From the NCBI RefSeq assembly GCF_001577835.2, contig NC_029519.1, forward strand, positions 76,037,999 to 76,101,998: a DNA stretch of 64,000 bases. Reading direction: 5' to 3'. Positions 24,801-37,720 of this stretch are shown piece after piece. Under the pieces are notes generated by a model, which was not told the origin of the DNA, did no database searches, and worked only from the letters and a program-made list of their open reading frames with translations. This stretch comes from Coturnix japonica. Taxonomy: Eukaryota > Chordata > Aves > Galliformes > Phasianidae. Every line of letters begins with the position of its first letter. The first letter of the stretch is position 1. Both the position numbers and the translations under genes were made by a program.

Positions 24801-27800
24801 GGCTCATGTTGAGTCTTTCGTCCATCAGAACCCCCAGGTCTTCCTCTGCAGAGCTGCTCTCAAGGACCACTCCTCCCAGCCTGTACAGGTGCCTGGGGTT
24901 CTTCCGGCCCAAGTGCAAAACCAATAGTTCTATACCTACTGGTCCTATCAAGCAATAGCAAGCTTTTCTGGATGAGATGTTGATGTCAAGTATGATGGAT
25001 AGAATTGCCAAGTGTAGAAACCTACAAAAGGTAATCTAAACAAAAGAGATTTTTCAGGGCAATACAGAGTCAAGGGTCACCTTACCTCTCTTTTAACCAG
25101 TTCAACAGCTGCATCCATATCTTTTTGACTATATTTCAGCACATCTACAATAGCATCCACTGCAGTGTTTGTGGAAGCAATAAAAGGGAGTGGAGAAACA
25201 TCACATGCCAGGGAGTCTGGAATTATGGGACCAGGGTCCTGTAAAGAGACAAAAATTGAGTTCTAAGTGGTTCTGATTTTCATGTAGTCATTAGCTGCTT
25301 GAAGGTTATTTAATACTAAATCCATATATTAAGAATCTTCATCCTAAAATACACCCATAAATTAGTTACCATTACCTTTCCTACCTTGTTGGTATACTAT
25401 AGGACAACATAATAAAGGTGTAATGAAGTGCTATCCACCAGTTCTAACAATCAGAAACAAGACAGACAGCATGCTATTCCCCACCAGTAAACAACCTTTC
25501 AGGTTTAAAAACTATGCACAGATCACTTCATGTAAGTGTTTTCATTGCTCTAAGTTTTATACTGTATGGCATCAAATTTAATCAGTGAAACACTTCTCAT
25601 CTCAGCAGTTCTATTAAAACACAAGCTTGTCTTTCTTTCACAGCTTTAGCAACATGCAAAGGATTGCTTTGATTAAAGCATTCTTAAGAACAGTTCAGAA
25701 ACTCCTACTAGACCATGTGTAACACCACCAGCTTCAAACAAACAAGAAAATTTATACTAGAATATTAAGTACATCAAAAGTTCAACTTCATATAGTGGGT
25801 ATCCAACCTCTTTAAGATGGCAGTTTAAATAAGCATTAAGTACTCTGCAATCCTTAGAAGTTCAGCATAAATCTTAACTCCATGTTCCAGCTGACCCCCG
25901 TCCCCAAATTATCAACATGAAACTTCACATAATTCCAGACATCCTTACAGAAGTTGTAAATGTTCCTAGAAGATCTAGTCCTTTTGGTTTTTCCTCATTT
26001 TGAAGACTTAATGCAGGCTTCTCAGTTTCTTCAAGCAGATTGCTTAAATCAGAAATAGGGCTAAAAATGAACAAACATATACGATTATATTTAAGTGCTG
26101 TGTTTCCTTGCAAAGCTATTCACTACAGGCTAGATTAAATCAATACCTACCCACACTGAAGTGGAGCAGTCATGATATTCGTGTTTGCTTCAGTAGTACC
26201 TAAAATTGGTTCCTTTCTAGGACTGTCTCTCAGCAGAGGATCAAACTTCAAATACAACGATTGCTTCCTCAAAGCAGACTCTTTGAACTGAGGAGAAAAG
26301 GCACAAAGTGGCAGATTTGCTGCTTTGTAGATAAGCTCCCACCGTCCCACCCTCCCCACACACAAATAGTCCTCCAGAGGGAGGGTGAGTCTATTCTTGT
26401 GTGGCCAGAGCATTGTTTGCTGGAGAAAAATACTTAGGCTTGTGGGCACTGAGTTCTTAAGTCCTTATGTAACATCAAGTGATCTCAGTCCTCTGTTCAT
26501 AGATAAAACCAAAAGGACAAGTTTATATTAACTATTCAAAACCAGCAGAAGATGCTAAAAGATGAAGATGGCACTGTAAGCTGAACAAGCAGTCTCAGGA
26601 CAAACACAAAACTAAAAAACACTTTCAGCTCAGTATGTTCATTGTATATTCAAAGCCACACCTACTCTGGCTCAAAGCAGGGGAAAAAACCACAGAGCTA
26701 AACTGACTGAAATATGACATGCCCAATTTAGAGACAGACTTCCTGAAAATGCCCATAAAACAGAGGAGCTTAAAACTTTTCAAAGCAATGACCTTTCATT
26801 CTCTTCTTGTTTTGGCAACCAGCGATGGGAATATCATCCATCTGTCCTTCACCAGCGTAAGGAAAAAAAAAGCACCTCTGCAAACTGGAAACACAGGACC
26901 TCTGATCCTTAGGCAAAATTACTTATAACCACATTTCCTCCCCACCACTCCATGCCTTATAGACACATTCCTGTGAAATAGAACCTGTATTTCTGTGAAC
27001 AAGTTCAAAGCCAAGCTACTTCATGACAACATTTAAGGCCTGACAATTTCCTTTTTCCTCAGTCAGGGAAGAAACCAAAACATTTCAATACCATACTTAC
27101 AGATGAAGTTCCAAATTGCTCCAGATAGTCTATGCCCATTCCGAAAACTGGAAAATAAATTATATGACAGTACTGTATCTTCACTGTTTCTTACAGAAAC
27201 ATCTACAGTCTGAAACAGATATGCTTGTGCATACAGCAAGTATAACTCTATTCTCATGAGGTGTTTTATTTTAGCAGATGGAAAACTAACTCAAACTGGA
27301 AAATAAAACATTTGACAGTTTTCTAAACTAAATTTATAGCCACTATTTGTCCCCAAATAGCTGCAAGAAATTCTGCTGTTCCACAATTAGAGCATCAAGC
27401 ATACTCAGACATTTTTCTCTTCTATACAGTGCCTCAAAACAGCATGACTGTTAATCACATCATTAAAATTAGTAATAGCTTAAGCTGAACAATGAAGATG
27501 TCACTGTTTCTCAATGTACTGATCTCAGTTAGGTATTAATATAAGTGTCAGACTGTACTTCAATCATTTGCACATCCTTCCACACAACAATCCTACAAGG
27601 AATATTTCCAGGTGTTTTACAGCTATATGGTAACCATTCAAGACACACATGTAAGTGCAGAAAGACCATTCACATTGCAGTGATTAATCAGTACTGCAAG
27701 CCCTCTGAATAACCTACACAACTCAGTGACAGGTAGTTGCATAGCTCTAGTGCTCTCAATCTAGAAAGCCCTTAATACTAGAAATATCAGAAGTTATTTT

Positions 27801-30800
27801 TAAGGACAGATAGTTAAACAGAGAACTGCCACCAAAGCTCCAACAATATTGTATCTATACCAGACTAAGACTCATTTTAGCTGGCAGCTGACTGCTAATA
27901 GTTAGCTATCTGAATTTAGCTTAATCCAGAGAAAGTTATGAGTAAACTGAGGTGTTTCCCAGCTTGATAGTTCCAGTGTTTACTCCTTCTGAAAGAGTAA
28001 AATGGAATACAATAAAAGCTAAAAATCAATGTCAAAATCGAAAAGAAATAAATACACAGATGTTATAATGATAATGACCACTCAGAGGGTGGTGACACAC
28101 TGTAACAGACTGCCCAGAGAGGTTGTGGATGCCCCATTTCCTGGAGGCATTCAAGGCCAGGCTGGATGTGGCTCTGGGCAGCCTGGTCTGGTGGTTAGCA
28201 ACACTGCCACATAGCAGGGGGCTTGGAACTAGATGAGCATTGTGGTCCTTTTCAACCCAGGCCATTCTATGATTCTCCAAATGTTTTCCCACTTTATACT
28301 AGAGGACTTCCCTTACCTTCTGCTGATGGTCTGAAGAGCTCTTCAGGTTCAGCACTAGCTGTCTTCTGATCTGCTGTCATTTCATTTCTGTGAGAAGCAG
28401 GTTTAATTTCTTCTGCAGACACTGACCTTCTTCCACTGTCAGCAGAAACTAAATTAGCTTGAGAGGGGACTTTTGCTGGAGACATTTTAGATGGGGTTAT
28501 TTGTTTCTCCTGAAGAGAAAAGAACATCCCTTTTTACTGTTGAAATAATAATTTAAATGCAACATGAAAATCACAATAATGATCAGATTGGTTTGCCACA
28601 AATTATCTCAGCAGCCAGCATAATAAGCCTCAGTTATTCACAGACAGAAAGTAAACAGTACCAACATAAAACTACAGGAGTCACATTCTAAGAATCCACA
28701 CCCTTGCATTTGTCCTTATATGCAACTGCTGATGGAAAAAAAAGATACCACATACCAAGGTACCAATTGTCTGTCTTCTGATGTTACCTTCAAAAGAGAA
28801 GCCTGTACAGTTCATATTCACTCTAGAACTGGGTGAGATTCATGAAGAATAATTCTCCAGTAAAATAGCAAACATGGGTTTGACAAAGTTAAATGGCAAA
28901 GAATGTTGTTTCATGGAACAGCTTGGTGAGAATCTTTTGCATACCTTAACCATGGATGGCCCTCCTGGAAGACCAATTTGTCCTTGAACTTCCAGCTTGT
29001 CTTCTTGCTTTGGTGGCTCATCTTCTACCACATTTTGTTTGTGGATTTCCCTTGGGAGGGGAAGAGAAAAAAAAAAAAACATTAAAAAAAATAAATCAAG
29101 TCCCAGTCACAGATTGTTTTGATTTTTTATTTATTTTTAAATCAGATACTGAGCAAAATAAGCTTCATTGAGAGTTTCTATTGCCATGTACAGGAAGCAT
29201 CCAGGAACACAGAGATGTAAATTCAGTCTCGCCTGGTGACAACTTAAATGAAAGGAAGCCCTCCTTCCATAAGCAGCAACTTTACATGGGAAGCAGAAAA
29301 ATCACAGCAGTTTCACTTGGCCCTATTCACTTAACATTCTACCCATTTCCATCCGAGAAGCCTGAAATTTGCTGTTGTTTTTTCGTTTAATTAAGAATAG
29401 AATGACAAGCATCCCACTACTCTTCCCACTAAAATAATGCTACGATTACTGATTTAAGCCACCTAACTTCACTAGAGAGGTCCATTACTTCAGTTGCTGA
29501 TAACAGCACAGCCATAACTTTTCACTTCAGGTAAGCAACTGGTTTATGTAATGCTGTAATGCTGCCATTTTAATAGTTAAGCTTCCTAGGAAAGGCGGTA
29601 CAGCATTTCCCATTCTCAAGCATAAAAACTTGTTTCATCTGGTGCCAAAGTGTAACTTTTGTGACAAGCATTTTTATGGCAAATATAATTCTGCTGCAAA
29701 GAAACAGCACCTCAAAGCTCAACAGGGACACAAAGTACAGAACAAAACTGCCCAGTTCCTTCACAAGCTGCATAATATGCAATACTGCCTATTGATTCTT
29801 TTGAGATATAACAGTTGTTAACCAACACCACTCATTTTACTCCAGTCCTGGGTTATGAAGAGAGCCGCTTATGGAGAGACCCAATTATTTAGTCTTGCCA
29901 TTTTAGCTTTATCTCCCTGCCCTCCAGATTTAAGAATACATTTTGACTATAGCTAGCCACATGGAGATGCTTTCTCCAGTAAGGCCTCTGCTGCAGAATA
30001 CTGCATTAAAAGTTACAGAATACAATACAAGCCAGCCATCCTTGGAGGGAGGAAGTCAAGGAGGTGCAGTAGCCCAGTTCTTATGAGACAGATATAATCT
30101 TCCTTCACACAAGGTACCTTCATATTCAGTTACACAGAATTACTTACGGACTTGGTTCTTTTTTCTCAACAATTTCACAGCTAGTTGGTCTGTTATCCTG
30201 CTCCACTGGAAGATGCTCCCTTCTTGGTGGGATACTGTCCTGCTCCTCTTGCTGAGAAACTGTTTGAGAGCTGGGTTCAGAACGCTCAGGTGAGGTGGAA
30301 ATTTTAGAGCCTCCCCCAAATGGATTAAAGTTTGGATCATCAAGTTTGTCCCAGTCAAACTTATAGGATGCTCTAGGAACAGGAGCTTCATCTTCCACAT
30401 TACTTTTGTTTTCCACTTCAGTATTCTCTGTTTTCGGTTTGGTATTAAAAACTCTTTTGGAAGGTGGCTTAATTCCAGTTCTTTTACCCAGTTTCTTAGG
30501 AGGTGGTTTTCTAACACTGGTGTTATTATCAAAGTCAAATTCCAGTTTTACTGGTCCAGCCTTAGTGGCACCAGGCTTTTCTGCAGGTTCCCCTTTGGAG
30601 ACAGCAGGCTGTTCTAAAGGCTTCAACTCTTCTGCTGAAGCTTTTTCTGGTACAGGAACATTTTGAAGCTTCGATTCCCCAGTTTTGGAGGAAGAGGGCA
30701 CATCCAAACTAGGAAGATCCAAATTGCCAGACTTATTGATATCGCTTACTTCTCTGGAAGGAGACTCCTGCAGAGAGCCAGTGATGGCTTGCTTTGGGAA

Positions 30801-33800
30801 CAGATCAGGTTTACTAGACTCCAATTCTAACAGAACAGACTTTTTTCCAGAGGAAATAATATTATCACTAGGGTACTCTGTACTCGTAGCTGTTGAAGGA
30901 GAAGCCGTATTATCCAATGGAAGGGAATTGCTACTTTTTTCAGAAGTTTTCTCAGGGCTGCTAGATACTCTTACAGGAGACTTCTGCAGATTCCCAGGGG
31001 AGTTCTGCAGCTGCACTGAACTCTGAAAGGGATTGATGTCATCTAGGTTATCAAAATCAAGACTGTAGGAACCTCGGCTCTTCACTGGCATCTCATCATC
31101 TGGATAAGGAGCAGCGCTGACTTTCTCTGGCATTTGTTTATTTATCTCTGTATCACTTGCTTCAGCTTCAGTCTTCTGTTGACTTATGCTGCTTTAAAAA
31201 AAAGTCAGATCACATTATATAGTAGTTGTTTTTTAAGATAGCATTCATACAGTATTTAAAGACATACACAAGCAGCTTTTCTCAGATAATGTTTTGCTTT
31301 GCTTTTTCTTAAGTGTAATAAGAGAGCTGACAGCAAAATAATATCCAAACAACAAGAATTCAGTTAATACTAACAGTCTGAAATCACGAAACAGCACAGG
31401 TTGAACTACAGGAAGATCAATCCTTGAAGGCACTTGGTATTCTCAAGCTATCAGTTCTGCACACAGCTATGTTGCCTTATGCCAGCCATATCCATATGTG
31501 TATATGGATATTTCCATTTTACTATATTCAGAAATATACACTGCTTATGGGTTATTAACAACAAGCACTTTGAATACCAGAACAAGTAGTATATTTTTCA
31601 GTAAATTCATCCATGAGTCATGACAGACTCACAAGACTAGGACCAAACAGAAGCATGACTCAGATTCTCTCATTCTAGTCATTATTTTGTCATAGCAGAC
31701 CTTTTTTTCCCCCCACTTAAAGTATACACCACCATATCAGCCATGTATGTAGCCAAACAGATTCTGGACTTAGGGACTCTAAACTGCATGCAGCAGCAGA
31801 GCTGAAGAGCAACAAACGAGTTCACTACAGTAAGGAGAAGAAAGAAAAGAAAGTTTAAGATGCTCTAGCAGATTCAACACATTAATGAACAAGTTTGAGT
31901 ATTCACTACCACCGGGTATTTTAAAAGTTATCGCTGTCTGTGTTACTTCCCCAAACTCAACTTCTGAGGCTATGCCTCAGACCACAGAGAGTTAAGCCAT
32001 TACTTCCTGAAACAGGATTTCCTCCCATTGTTTTGTCCCTGGACAAAGTAGATATTTCTATGTGCCATTCATATCTCCTGTAGAGAAAAACACGATTAAA
32101 AGCCACTCAGTAAAAACACTACTTCGATAAACCTGAAAGCAAAAGCAGGAGAGAGAGTTCAGAGTTCTTACCGCATTTGAGAGCCTCTTCCCTGCAATAG
32201 CTCAGCCCCAGACTTGTTCAACTACTAAAGGCCCCTCCCATTCTCCTTCAGTGCTTAACCTAATAAATGCCAGTCAAGAGCAAGACATCTGCTAGAAACT
32301 GTAATTACTTCGTTAGTTAGAACTAGCATCCTTCAGCAACATTAAGTTCTTCTGTTTACTTGTTACAAGCAAATCTGAATAGCTTACAAGTAGCAAGGAT
32401 ATGCACATAAATGCAACATCTTGACACGCACTGGTGCACCTAGAACCAATTAGATGCCTTTTTAACATGCTTGAGCCATATGTACTTGATTTTCATTTAT
32501 TCCCTTAAATACTATGTCTGAAATGAACACAATATTACTTAAAAACTACGGTGGCTGGATTAGAGGCACTTTTCTGAACAAGAGTATACATACAAATTAA
32601 TAGTTGAAGCAAATGAAAACATTTAAGGAACACATAAGTGTTCTCATCTTTCTCCCTCCTCCCTGCCTGAAATACAAGAAATTGAGAAGGGTACAGGATA
32701 GCTGAAAGAACCAGATATACTTCCTTGAAGATGACAAAACTGAGGGCTAAGCCTTCTTGCCACTGGGCACTATAGATGCCAGATGTTTGCACAAGTTTAA
32801 TGAAGGGTGGGAAAAAAATTGTAAGAATGACATGCATTGAGGCCCATCTATTTAAATAGCAGTCATACCACAGGAACATTATGCCATTATAGCAATATTT
32901 TAAGTAAAGGAGAGGTTGCAAAGCCCTAAAGTGTGATACTACAGAACTTGTGCTCTTCTCCAGACAGATTCCAAGAGCTTCCTTGAGACCCAGGCTAATA
33001 GATTATCCTTGGGATTGAAGTTCTATTCACTGTGTTATTACATTTAACTTAATCTTAGCACTCATTGACTCAAGGTGTCAATTTCAGCAAACCATTCATA
33101 TGATATTTGTGAGAAGAAAGTCTGAAGAGATAAAACAGCACTTAACATACAAGCTTTAACATCTCATCATAAGTTAATCTTATTCAATTAACTCTAGGAT
33201 TCTCTTGATCCATGAAAACCTCACTGAATGAAGCAGCTCTGTATTCCATACCTACCATGCCTCTTTTCTACAAAATTAAGTATCTATAATGTAACAGATA
33301 TACCCAGGAAATCAGTTAATAAAGGGCTTAAAAACACAGTTCAGTATTCAACATTACAACCAAGATAACACTTTCTTAAAGTAATCAATTAGCTTTGAAA
33401 GAGATTTGCATATCAAAGTCAGCACTGACTTAGGTTCTTTCACACAGCTTCCATCTTGTCATACAGTTTTAGAATGTAAATACACACGTTTATAATAGGG
33501 GGAAATTAACTTCATTATGTCCCACATTGCTAATACTACAAGCAGTGAATACATTACTTACCCAGCACTGATGGGCATAGATAGATCATCCTGCAAGGCT
33601 TCGCTGCAATCATCAGGCGTGAAAGTAGAATCAAGTTTGTCTGTCATGGTAGGACTTAATATTTTTCGAGACTGAGGATCTCTTAGAGGAGTTTGAAAGG
33701 TTACCTTTAAGAAAGGGACAAGAGGGCAAGGGAAGGAAAAAGGAAGGACATGAATACCAGTATATTTTCAAGCTCTGAATACCACATATATTCAGTACTG

Positions 33801-34014
33801 TAGATCATAGAAGAATATACTCAATATGAAAGCAAAATTTTACCTTCATAGCTTTTGCCACGCTTTTTGGTGGCAAGTTTTCTTTCTGGGACAGGCGCAG
33901 AATAGAAGGCCTCCCTGTAGGTTCCGGTTGTGCAAAGTAAAAGCTGCAGTCTTCCGCTGTTAGATCATCACTGACGTTTTCTCCATTTTCTGCATTTAAG
34001 ATCTGCAGACTCAT
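18826..34014 (-). CDS. TACC3: TACC3, transforming acidic coiled-coil protein 3 (15 coding exons)
   Basis: Spindle protein of the TACC family; with clathrin and ch-TOG it stabilises kinetochore microtubules. Coding exons in transcript order: 34014-33844, 33704-33562, 31191-30148, 29050-28945, 28509-28317, 27147-27101, 26287-26151, 26060-25949, 25238-25086, 21968-21892, 21798-21755, 21087-20927, 20123-20017, 19847-19727, 18894-18826. They sum to 2685 nt, 894 aa plus stop, with every splice phase consistent (human 838 aa). The N-terminus [13 protein letters not shown] and exon 2 [18 protein letters not shown] are family-typical. The big third coding exon carries two SDP-like motifs, [15 protein letters not shown] (about aa 146) and [17 protein letters not shown] (about aa 379). 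[16 protein letters not shown] contains the conserved Aurora-A site (Ser about 578). The C-terminal TACC coiled coil spans about aa 652-894 and ends [18 protein letters not shown]. Introns hold several CR1 copies; the introns at 29051-30147 and 31192-33561 show nothing recognisable. Start chosen because ATG 34014 lies at the acceptor of the first coding exon and matches the family N-terminus. Confidence 0.96.
22612..22960 (-). mobile_element. CR1 LINE, degraded, in a TACC3 intron
   Basis: Plus strand shows CTCCCCTGTACAACTTGAGG, CTCCCTCAACCACTCCTTAT, ACTCCAGGACCTCAACATCT and GGGGCCCAAAACTGTACACA, the reversed ORF2 end of CR1. The 3' tail is lost. Confidence 0.85.
23469..23785 (+). mobile_element. 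Old CR1 LINE in a TACC3 intron
   Basis: GGCTCAGGGGGATCTCACCA, then CAGTGGTGCCCAGTGCCAAG, CTGAACATCAGCAAGGACTT and a TTCAAAAGCCATTTGAACAC segment follow the usual order of a bird CR1 3' half. It is strongly diverged. An origin in a related avian repeat cannot be excluded. Confidence 0.65.
24156..24955 (-). mobile_element. CR1 LINE with long open ORF2 end, in a TACC3 intron
   Basis: About 800 bp, 5'-truncated. The minus strand stays open for some 230 codons of the reverse-transcriptase protein's C-terminal part, with [67 protein letters not shown] and [20 protein letters not shown]. The 3' end (plus strand CACAGAATCACAGAATGACC) is intact. It is the least decayed CR1 in the window. The long plus-strand frame over it is its shadow. 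Confidence 0.95.
28075..28280 (+). mobile_element. CR1 LINE 3' end in a TACC3 intron
   Basis: CAGAGAGGTTGTGGATGCCC, GGCATTCAAGGCCAGGCTGG, GGCTTGGAACTAGATGAGC and the end CATTCTATGATTCTC. It lies antisense to TACC3 and stops about 35 bp from a TACC3 splice donor. Confidence 0.9.
31188..31193 (-). other. TACC3: NAGNAG tandem splice acceptor of TACC3
   Basis: The minus strand reads AAGCAG directly before ATAAGT at the start of the large TACC3 exon. Using the first AG starts the exon at 31191; the second starts it at 31188. Both keep the frame, giving GSIS or GIS at the junction, so one serine is optional. Confidence 0.6.
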
Positions 34015-34547
34015 TCTATGATATCAACACACAACAGCAGACCATGAATGAGAGGGTGTGGTCACCCAGATGGACTTTTAGATAACTGAGAAGTTGGAAG
34101 CCTGGCACTGGATAGAAGAAAAAAAATCCACAACCCACCAAACACAAACAGCACTTCAAAAGCAATCTTAAAAGTATTCAAGATCCTCACGTTAAAAGGT
34201 CCATCTCCATACTCTTAAAGCATCTAAATACAGCACCTGACCAGCCTCACTGCTTTTGCTAGTTGTCTAGCAAATTAACTGCTGATATTATGTTTTCTAC
34301 TTAACATACAACCCTACTAATTAAGCTGCCCATCCTTTAAAGGGAGCTCTATCGTGTGCTTGTTTCTTCATTCCAAACCCCTTAAAAACCAGTAGAGGCA
34401 TTCAGTCACATCTCATGTAAATAGGGTAAGACCACATGAATAAAACAGAGAAATGACCAACATTTCTACACTGTTAATCAGCAAAAAGCAAAAGAAATAT
34501 GTTTAGTTAGAATGTATTTAGGATCAGAGTTCCGAATAAGATTAATT

Positions 34548-34858
34548 GGAGGGGAGAAAACTCTTCGAAAGGGCTGAAAATAGCAGGACACGGGGAAATG
34601 GATCCAAGTTGAAGGAGGGAAGATTTAGGTTGGATGTTAGGGGGAAGTTCTTCACTAGGAGAGTGGTTAGGCCCTGGAACAGGCTGCCCAGGGAGGTTGT
34701 GGATGCCCCGTCCTTGGAGGTGTTCAAGACCAGGTTGGACGGGGCCCTGGGCAACCTGATCTAGTAAAGGTGTATGTTTGGTGGCCCTGCCAGGCAGGGG
34801 GGTTGGAACTACATGATCCTTGAGGTCCCTTCCAACCCGGGTCATTTTGTGATTCTGT
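34548..34858 (+). mobile_element. CR1 LINE, young subfamily, in TACC3 intron 1
   Basis: Starts GGAGGGGAGAAAACTC and runs to CATTTTGTGATTCTGTG. The coding frame ([20 protein letters not shown]) is open from start to end of the copy. Closely similar to the copies at 24.2, 38.9, 56.4 and 58.1 kb. Confidence 0.93.
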
Positions 34859-35435
34859 GTAATTCAGCTTTTTCTTGCACTGTCTGAACATATGCTGCTT
34901 TTGTGAAGCACATGGTACTTCAGAATCCTTTGTTGTATAGACATTACTAGTATGCAAATCTGGTGGGGAAAAATAATAATAATAAAAGTATGTAATTCAT
35001 CAAATGCTGCTCTTATATTAGACATGCACAAAAGCTTTACTAGGCTGCAAAGTACTAGGAAAATTAGGTAAGTCTAAGTGTGAAGGACTTGAAACTAAAG
35101 CTTACAGAATAAGTTAGAGATAGACAAAGAATATTACAGGTGGCCCAGGCAATCTACTAAGTTTTACATACATGAACTCTGTCTACATTTTATTCCCATC
35201 AGGATCACCTCTATTTTAAAGCATTAAAGAAATGATATTCTATGATGCTACTGCTAAAACCAAAATAGAAGTTGAAAAGGACCAGATCACAGAAGGCATC
35301 TTATGCCAGATCTGGGCATAGCCAATGTCCACCATGGACCACTCCTGAGAAGCACTTATTTAACAAGCCACAAGCAAATCAATTTCTTTCAGAAGAATGG
35401 AGGTGTTAAATGGGTTGCACACAGGATCTAGGCAA

Positions 35436-35708
35436 GAAAATCAGGATCCTCAGGTAGGAAAGTTGGCTTTCTGCAATGGGGATAAGCATTTAGGAAGAAC
35501 TTCTCTACAGAAAGGGTAGTTAGGTACTGGAACAGGCTCCACAGGGAGGTGGTTGAATCGCCATCCCTGGTTGTGTTTAAGAGCCGTTTGGATGTGGTGC
35601 TCAGGGACATGATTTAGTGTAGGGTTTTTAGAGTTAGGGTACTGGTTAGGCTGCGGTTGGACTTGATGATCTTCAAGGTCTTTTCCAACCTGGGTAATTC
35701 TATGATTC
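35436..35708 (+). mobile_element. CR1 LINE 3' end
   Basis: Contains TTAGGTACTGGAACAGGCTC, GTTTAAGAGCCGTTTGGATG, GGTTGGACTTGATGATCTTC and ends GTAATTCTATGATTCC. Same subfamily as the copies at 54.0 and 61.0 kb. Confidence 0.9.
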
Positions 35709-36376
35709 CAAATGATCTCAGATGGTTGATGTGAACAAGCAACTGATTATTAGCTTCCTTGCCCACATTCTGTCATGTAGTCAGTAAAATTAGACTCCAA
35801 ATGATTGTTTTCATTATCATAAAGTGGGATTCTCCCACTGAAAACTCTTATGTTTTCAGGCTCATTGTCCTTGTATACTCAAATTTCACTGCTTCAATCT
35901 CTGCACATTCTTCCCTACTATTACATTAATCCTTATGAGAAAGTCCTGCTTTCCACTGAACTCTACTGCTTCGTCTGCAATACTGACAGTTTTAATCAGC
36001 AATGGAATGCAAATGATACAGAAGCAATGGCAAACAAAGAACACCTCTGTCTTCTGCTTCTTCATTTCTTCTTTAGCTTTCACCACACTCAAGTGATTTT
36101 ATGTTATTATACAAAAATAAATGTACATTAAATCATAGAACTCAAAGTAAAGAACTACTTTGCTTCCCTTCATTGGGAACTATAATTCAGACAGCAGATC
36201 AACTAAATACTTAAAGACCATCTAGATTAAAGACCGTCTAAAGCCACCATCTAAGACAGGCTCCATAAGCAGGGAAAACTCATTTAGAGACAATAGTTTT
36301 ATCAGTTCCCTCAAGTCAACACACACAAGTTTCGTTTTTAAAGGGCCCTAAATTCTCCCCCTATTACAGCCACTCA

Positions 36377-36860
36377 GATCACAGAATTGTTTGAGTTGGA
36401 AGGGACCCTTAGAGGTCATCTAGTCCAACTCCCCTGCAATGATCAGGGACATACACAGCACAGTCAGGTGCTGAGTCCCATCCAGCCTGACCCTGAATGT
36501 CTCCAGAGATAAGGCTTCCACCACCCATCTAAGCAATCTGTTCCAGGCCTTCACTACCCTTATCATAAAAAGTAATGATAAAAAAAATCCTTGTATACAA
36601 TCTAAATCTCCCCTCTTTCAGTTTGAAACCATTTCTCCTCATCCTATCAAAGCAGATCCTGCTATAGAATATGTCCCCTTCTTTCTGAATCTGAAGGGCC
36701 ACCATCAGGTTCCCCCAGAGCTCAGCTCTCTCAGCCTGTCCTTGTAGGGAAATTGCTCCATCCCTTGGACCACTTTTATGGCCTTCTTCTGGACACACTC
36801 CAACAGGTCTATGTCTCTCTCCTGTACTGAAGATGACTGGCCACAACACTCCAGACTCTA
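36377..36860 (-). mobile_element. CR1 LINE, 5'-truncated, TACC3 intron 1
   Basis: Plus strand CACAGAATTGTTTGAGTTGG, then the ATCATCTAGTCCAACTCCCC type segment, CAATCTGTTCCAGGCCTTCA and TCTCAGCCTGTCCTTGTAGG, the reversed CR1 3' half with decayed coding sequence. Confidence 0.9.
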
Positions 36861-37223
36861 GAGAACTCCTGGCTTTCAAATCATTTCAGGAAGGAAAAGA
36901 TGCAGCAGCTTTAGCCAAAAACAGGCTGGGATGGAAGCTGAAACAGAGCTGCAGCCCTATGGGTTCTGCTGTCTGCCCTGCCCACAGCTTGTAGGGAACA
37001 AAAGGCTGCCACAAACCAGAGGCAGCCGCCCTTAGCAATGCTTTAAGGAGGGAGGACAGGCAAAAAGGGACTCCTCTATCCTATCCTCACAGTTGTCCAA
37101 GGTGGCCTGCAATGCTCTTGAGCTACTCTAGACCACGAGGAACCCTTCAACCCCACATCACCCACCATGAAACTCACTGGGGTGCCCTCTGCTGCCCTAA
37201 TAACCGAGAAACCCACCAGACCT

Positions 37224-37403
37224 CATCCTTGGAGGTGTTCAAGGCCAGATTGGATGGGACCCAGGGCAGCCTGGTCTAATATTGAATGTGGAGGTTGGTG
37301 GCACTGTCTGGGGTGTGGAGCTGGCAGGGATGGGGGGGAAGGGGGAGGAAGATGGAGATTAATGATCTTTGAGGTCCCTTCCAGCTCAGACCATCCTGTG
37401 ATT
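37224..37403 (+). mobile_element. CR1 3' end fragment
   Basis: CTTGGAGGTGTTCAAGGCCA, GACCCAGGGCAGCCTGGTCT and TTTGAGGTCCCTTCCAGCTC identify the end of a CR1 element a few hundred bases from the TACC3 promoter. Confidence 0.88.
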
Positions 37404-37664
37404 CCAATTCCACAGGCCCACATGGACATAGTACCACACCTGTACCCTATTACCCTATTCTTACCGCAATTCAGCCCTACCAAAGCCCCATACTGAGGCA
37501 AACCCAACACGGAGAAGCCCCCCCCATCCACCTCCAAGCCCACAGAGCGATCCCCGAGCTTAATATCAGCCTATTTTTCCCCCAAGCCACGAGATCCCAA
37601 CCCAACAACCCCCCATAGACCCCAATGAAGCAGGTTGATCCCCCATAGCGGCTCCCCCTCCTAC

Positions 37665-37720
37665 CTGCCGACAAAGGGCCAGACCCGCACCGCGATCCGC
37701 TCCGCCACAACCGCCTCAGG
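37665..37720 (-). other. TACC3: TACC3 non-coding first exon (approximate)
   Basis: On the minus strand CGGCAG is followed by GTAGGAGG, a good donor at 37665/37664, in a GC-rich stretch just downstream of a CCAAT/CHR-type promoter. The first coding exon (34015) begins with an acceptor one base before the ATG, so an upstream untranslated exon is required. The intron between them, about 3.6 kb, carries CR1 copies. The 5' end of this exon is a guess from the promoter position. Confidence 0.6.

Noticed and set aside
24136-24927. 263-aa plus-strand frame in a TACC3 intron
   Set aside because: It is the complement of the CR1 reverse-transcriptase frame, which matches the known protein on the minus strand.
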